Shown: positions 63,762 through 64,000 of the stretch, in pieces
Layout: the number at the start of each line of letters is the position of its first letter
How positions within the stretch are numbered: position 1 is the stretch's first letter
Source of the DNA: Streptomyces sp. NBC_00306
GTDB lineage: Bacteria > Actinomycetota > Actinomycetes > Streptomycetales > Streptomycetaceae
Assembly: GCF_036169555.1 (NCBI RefSeq)
Contig: NZ_CP108032.1
Location: forward strand, 4,154,001-4,218,000
DNA: 64,000 nt
Direction of reading: 5' to 3'
The notes under the pieces: model-generated
Databases searched by the model: none
What the model was told of the DNA's origin: nothing
What the model saw: the letters and a program-made list of their open reading frames with translations, nothing else
Position numbers and translations under genes: made by a program

Positions 63762-64000
63762 ATGTCGATACGCGTCGTCGTCGCCGGTGATCACCAGCTC
63801 GTGCTGGAAGCGTTCGCCGAGACACTCAACGGAACGGACGGTCTGGAGGTGGTGGGCCTCGCGACCACCTTCGAGGCCGTACTGCCCACCGTCGAACGGT
63901 GCAGGCCGACCGTTCTCCTGCTCGGCGAGAGCACCATGGGCGGCAAGGCGCTGCGGATCGCGACCGACGTCCGCTCCCACCACCCCGGCTGCGGCGTCGC
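63762..64000 (+). CDS. Partial response regulator, atypical receiver
   Basis: The first 79 residues of a NarL-like receiver (MSIRVVVAGDHQLVLEAFAETL). The strand that should carry the phospho-acceptor Asp reads TVLLLGESTMGG, with Gly or Glu instead of Asp. The acidic pair is reduced to G-D. The rest is outside the window; a LuxR output domain is expected for this family. GTGGGGG lies upstream of the ATG 63762 start. Confidence 0.7.
   Translation, partial: MSIRVVVAGDHQLVLEAFAETLNGTDGLEVVGLATTFEAVLPTVERCRPTVLLLGESTMGGKALRIATDVRSHHPGCGV

Overview
The window looks like chromosomal DNA of a Streptomyces or close relative. Base composition is very GC-rich, third codon positions are almost all G or C, and GTG and TTG starts are common. 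Typical actinobacterial families are present: a mycothiol-dependent DinB-like enzyme, a SigE-family ECF sigma factor, a SpoIIE/GAF/PAS phosphatase, a mycofactocin-type SDR, a PhoX phosphatase and WXG100 proteins. No rRNA, tRNA, CRISPR array, integrase or intact transposase was seen.

Layout. 0-7.4 kb: start of a secreted protein, a GntR/MFS pair, a mycothiol-dependent enzyme divergent from a nitrilase-family amidase, a LURP-one-like protein and an NHL/thioredoxin protein. 7.5-16.2 kb: M18 aminopeptidase, acyl-CoA dehydrogenase, SseB-like protein, pirin, AI-2E-type exporter overlapping a SpoIIE phosphatase. 16.4-26 kb: aspS, an overlapping ECF sigma/membrane protein/L,D-transpeptidase triad, metG, a two-component system and a TerF-like vWA protein with histone-H1-like tails; a short inverted-repeat element forms the stop codons of the last two convergent genes. 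26-36 kb: phoX with a likely PHO box, an APC permease, an S4 RNA-binding protein, a FUSC exporter, an oxidoreductase and a membrane-anchored EEP nuclease.

36.0-40.2 kb is an accessory minus-strand operon: two WXG100 proteins, a 582-aa toxin with an RNase A-like C-terminal domain, an overlapping candidate immunity gene, an orphan RNase A-like module without its catalytic His/Arg half, and a CdiI-type immunity gene. It resembles a type VII-exported polymorphic toxin locus that has captured or lost toxin modules, and it is visibly less GC-rich than its surroundings.

40.4-64 kb: a TetR/metallo-beta-lactamase divergon with a perfect operator, an ATP-grasp protein, a G-rich repeat tract, membrane proteins, a DrrAB-like ABC exporter followed by a remnant of a PP2C phosphatase, a large AAA/TPR regulator-like ATPase, an FMN reductase/LLM flavin pair, a FadH-like 2,4-dienoyl-CoA reductase behind a clear palindrome, PadR, CorA, a DM13 protein and an SDR. 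At the right edge a small secreted protein carries four DDFVWP repeats beside a TrmB/LuxR regulator, a degenerate Rossmann protein and the start of a response regulator that appears to lack its phospho-acceptor Asp.

The strongest candidates for new biology are the RNase A-like toxin/immunity locus (36.0-40.2 kb), the DDFVWP repeat protein with its regulators (61.5-64 kb), and the MITE-like element at 24.1-24.3 kb.
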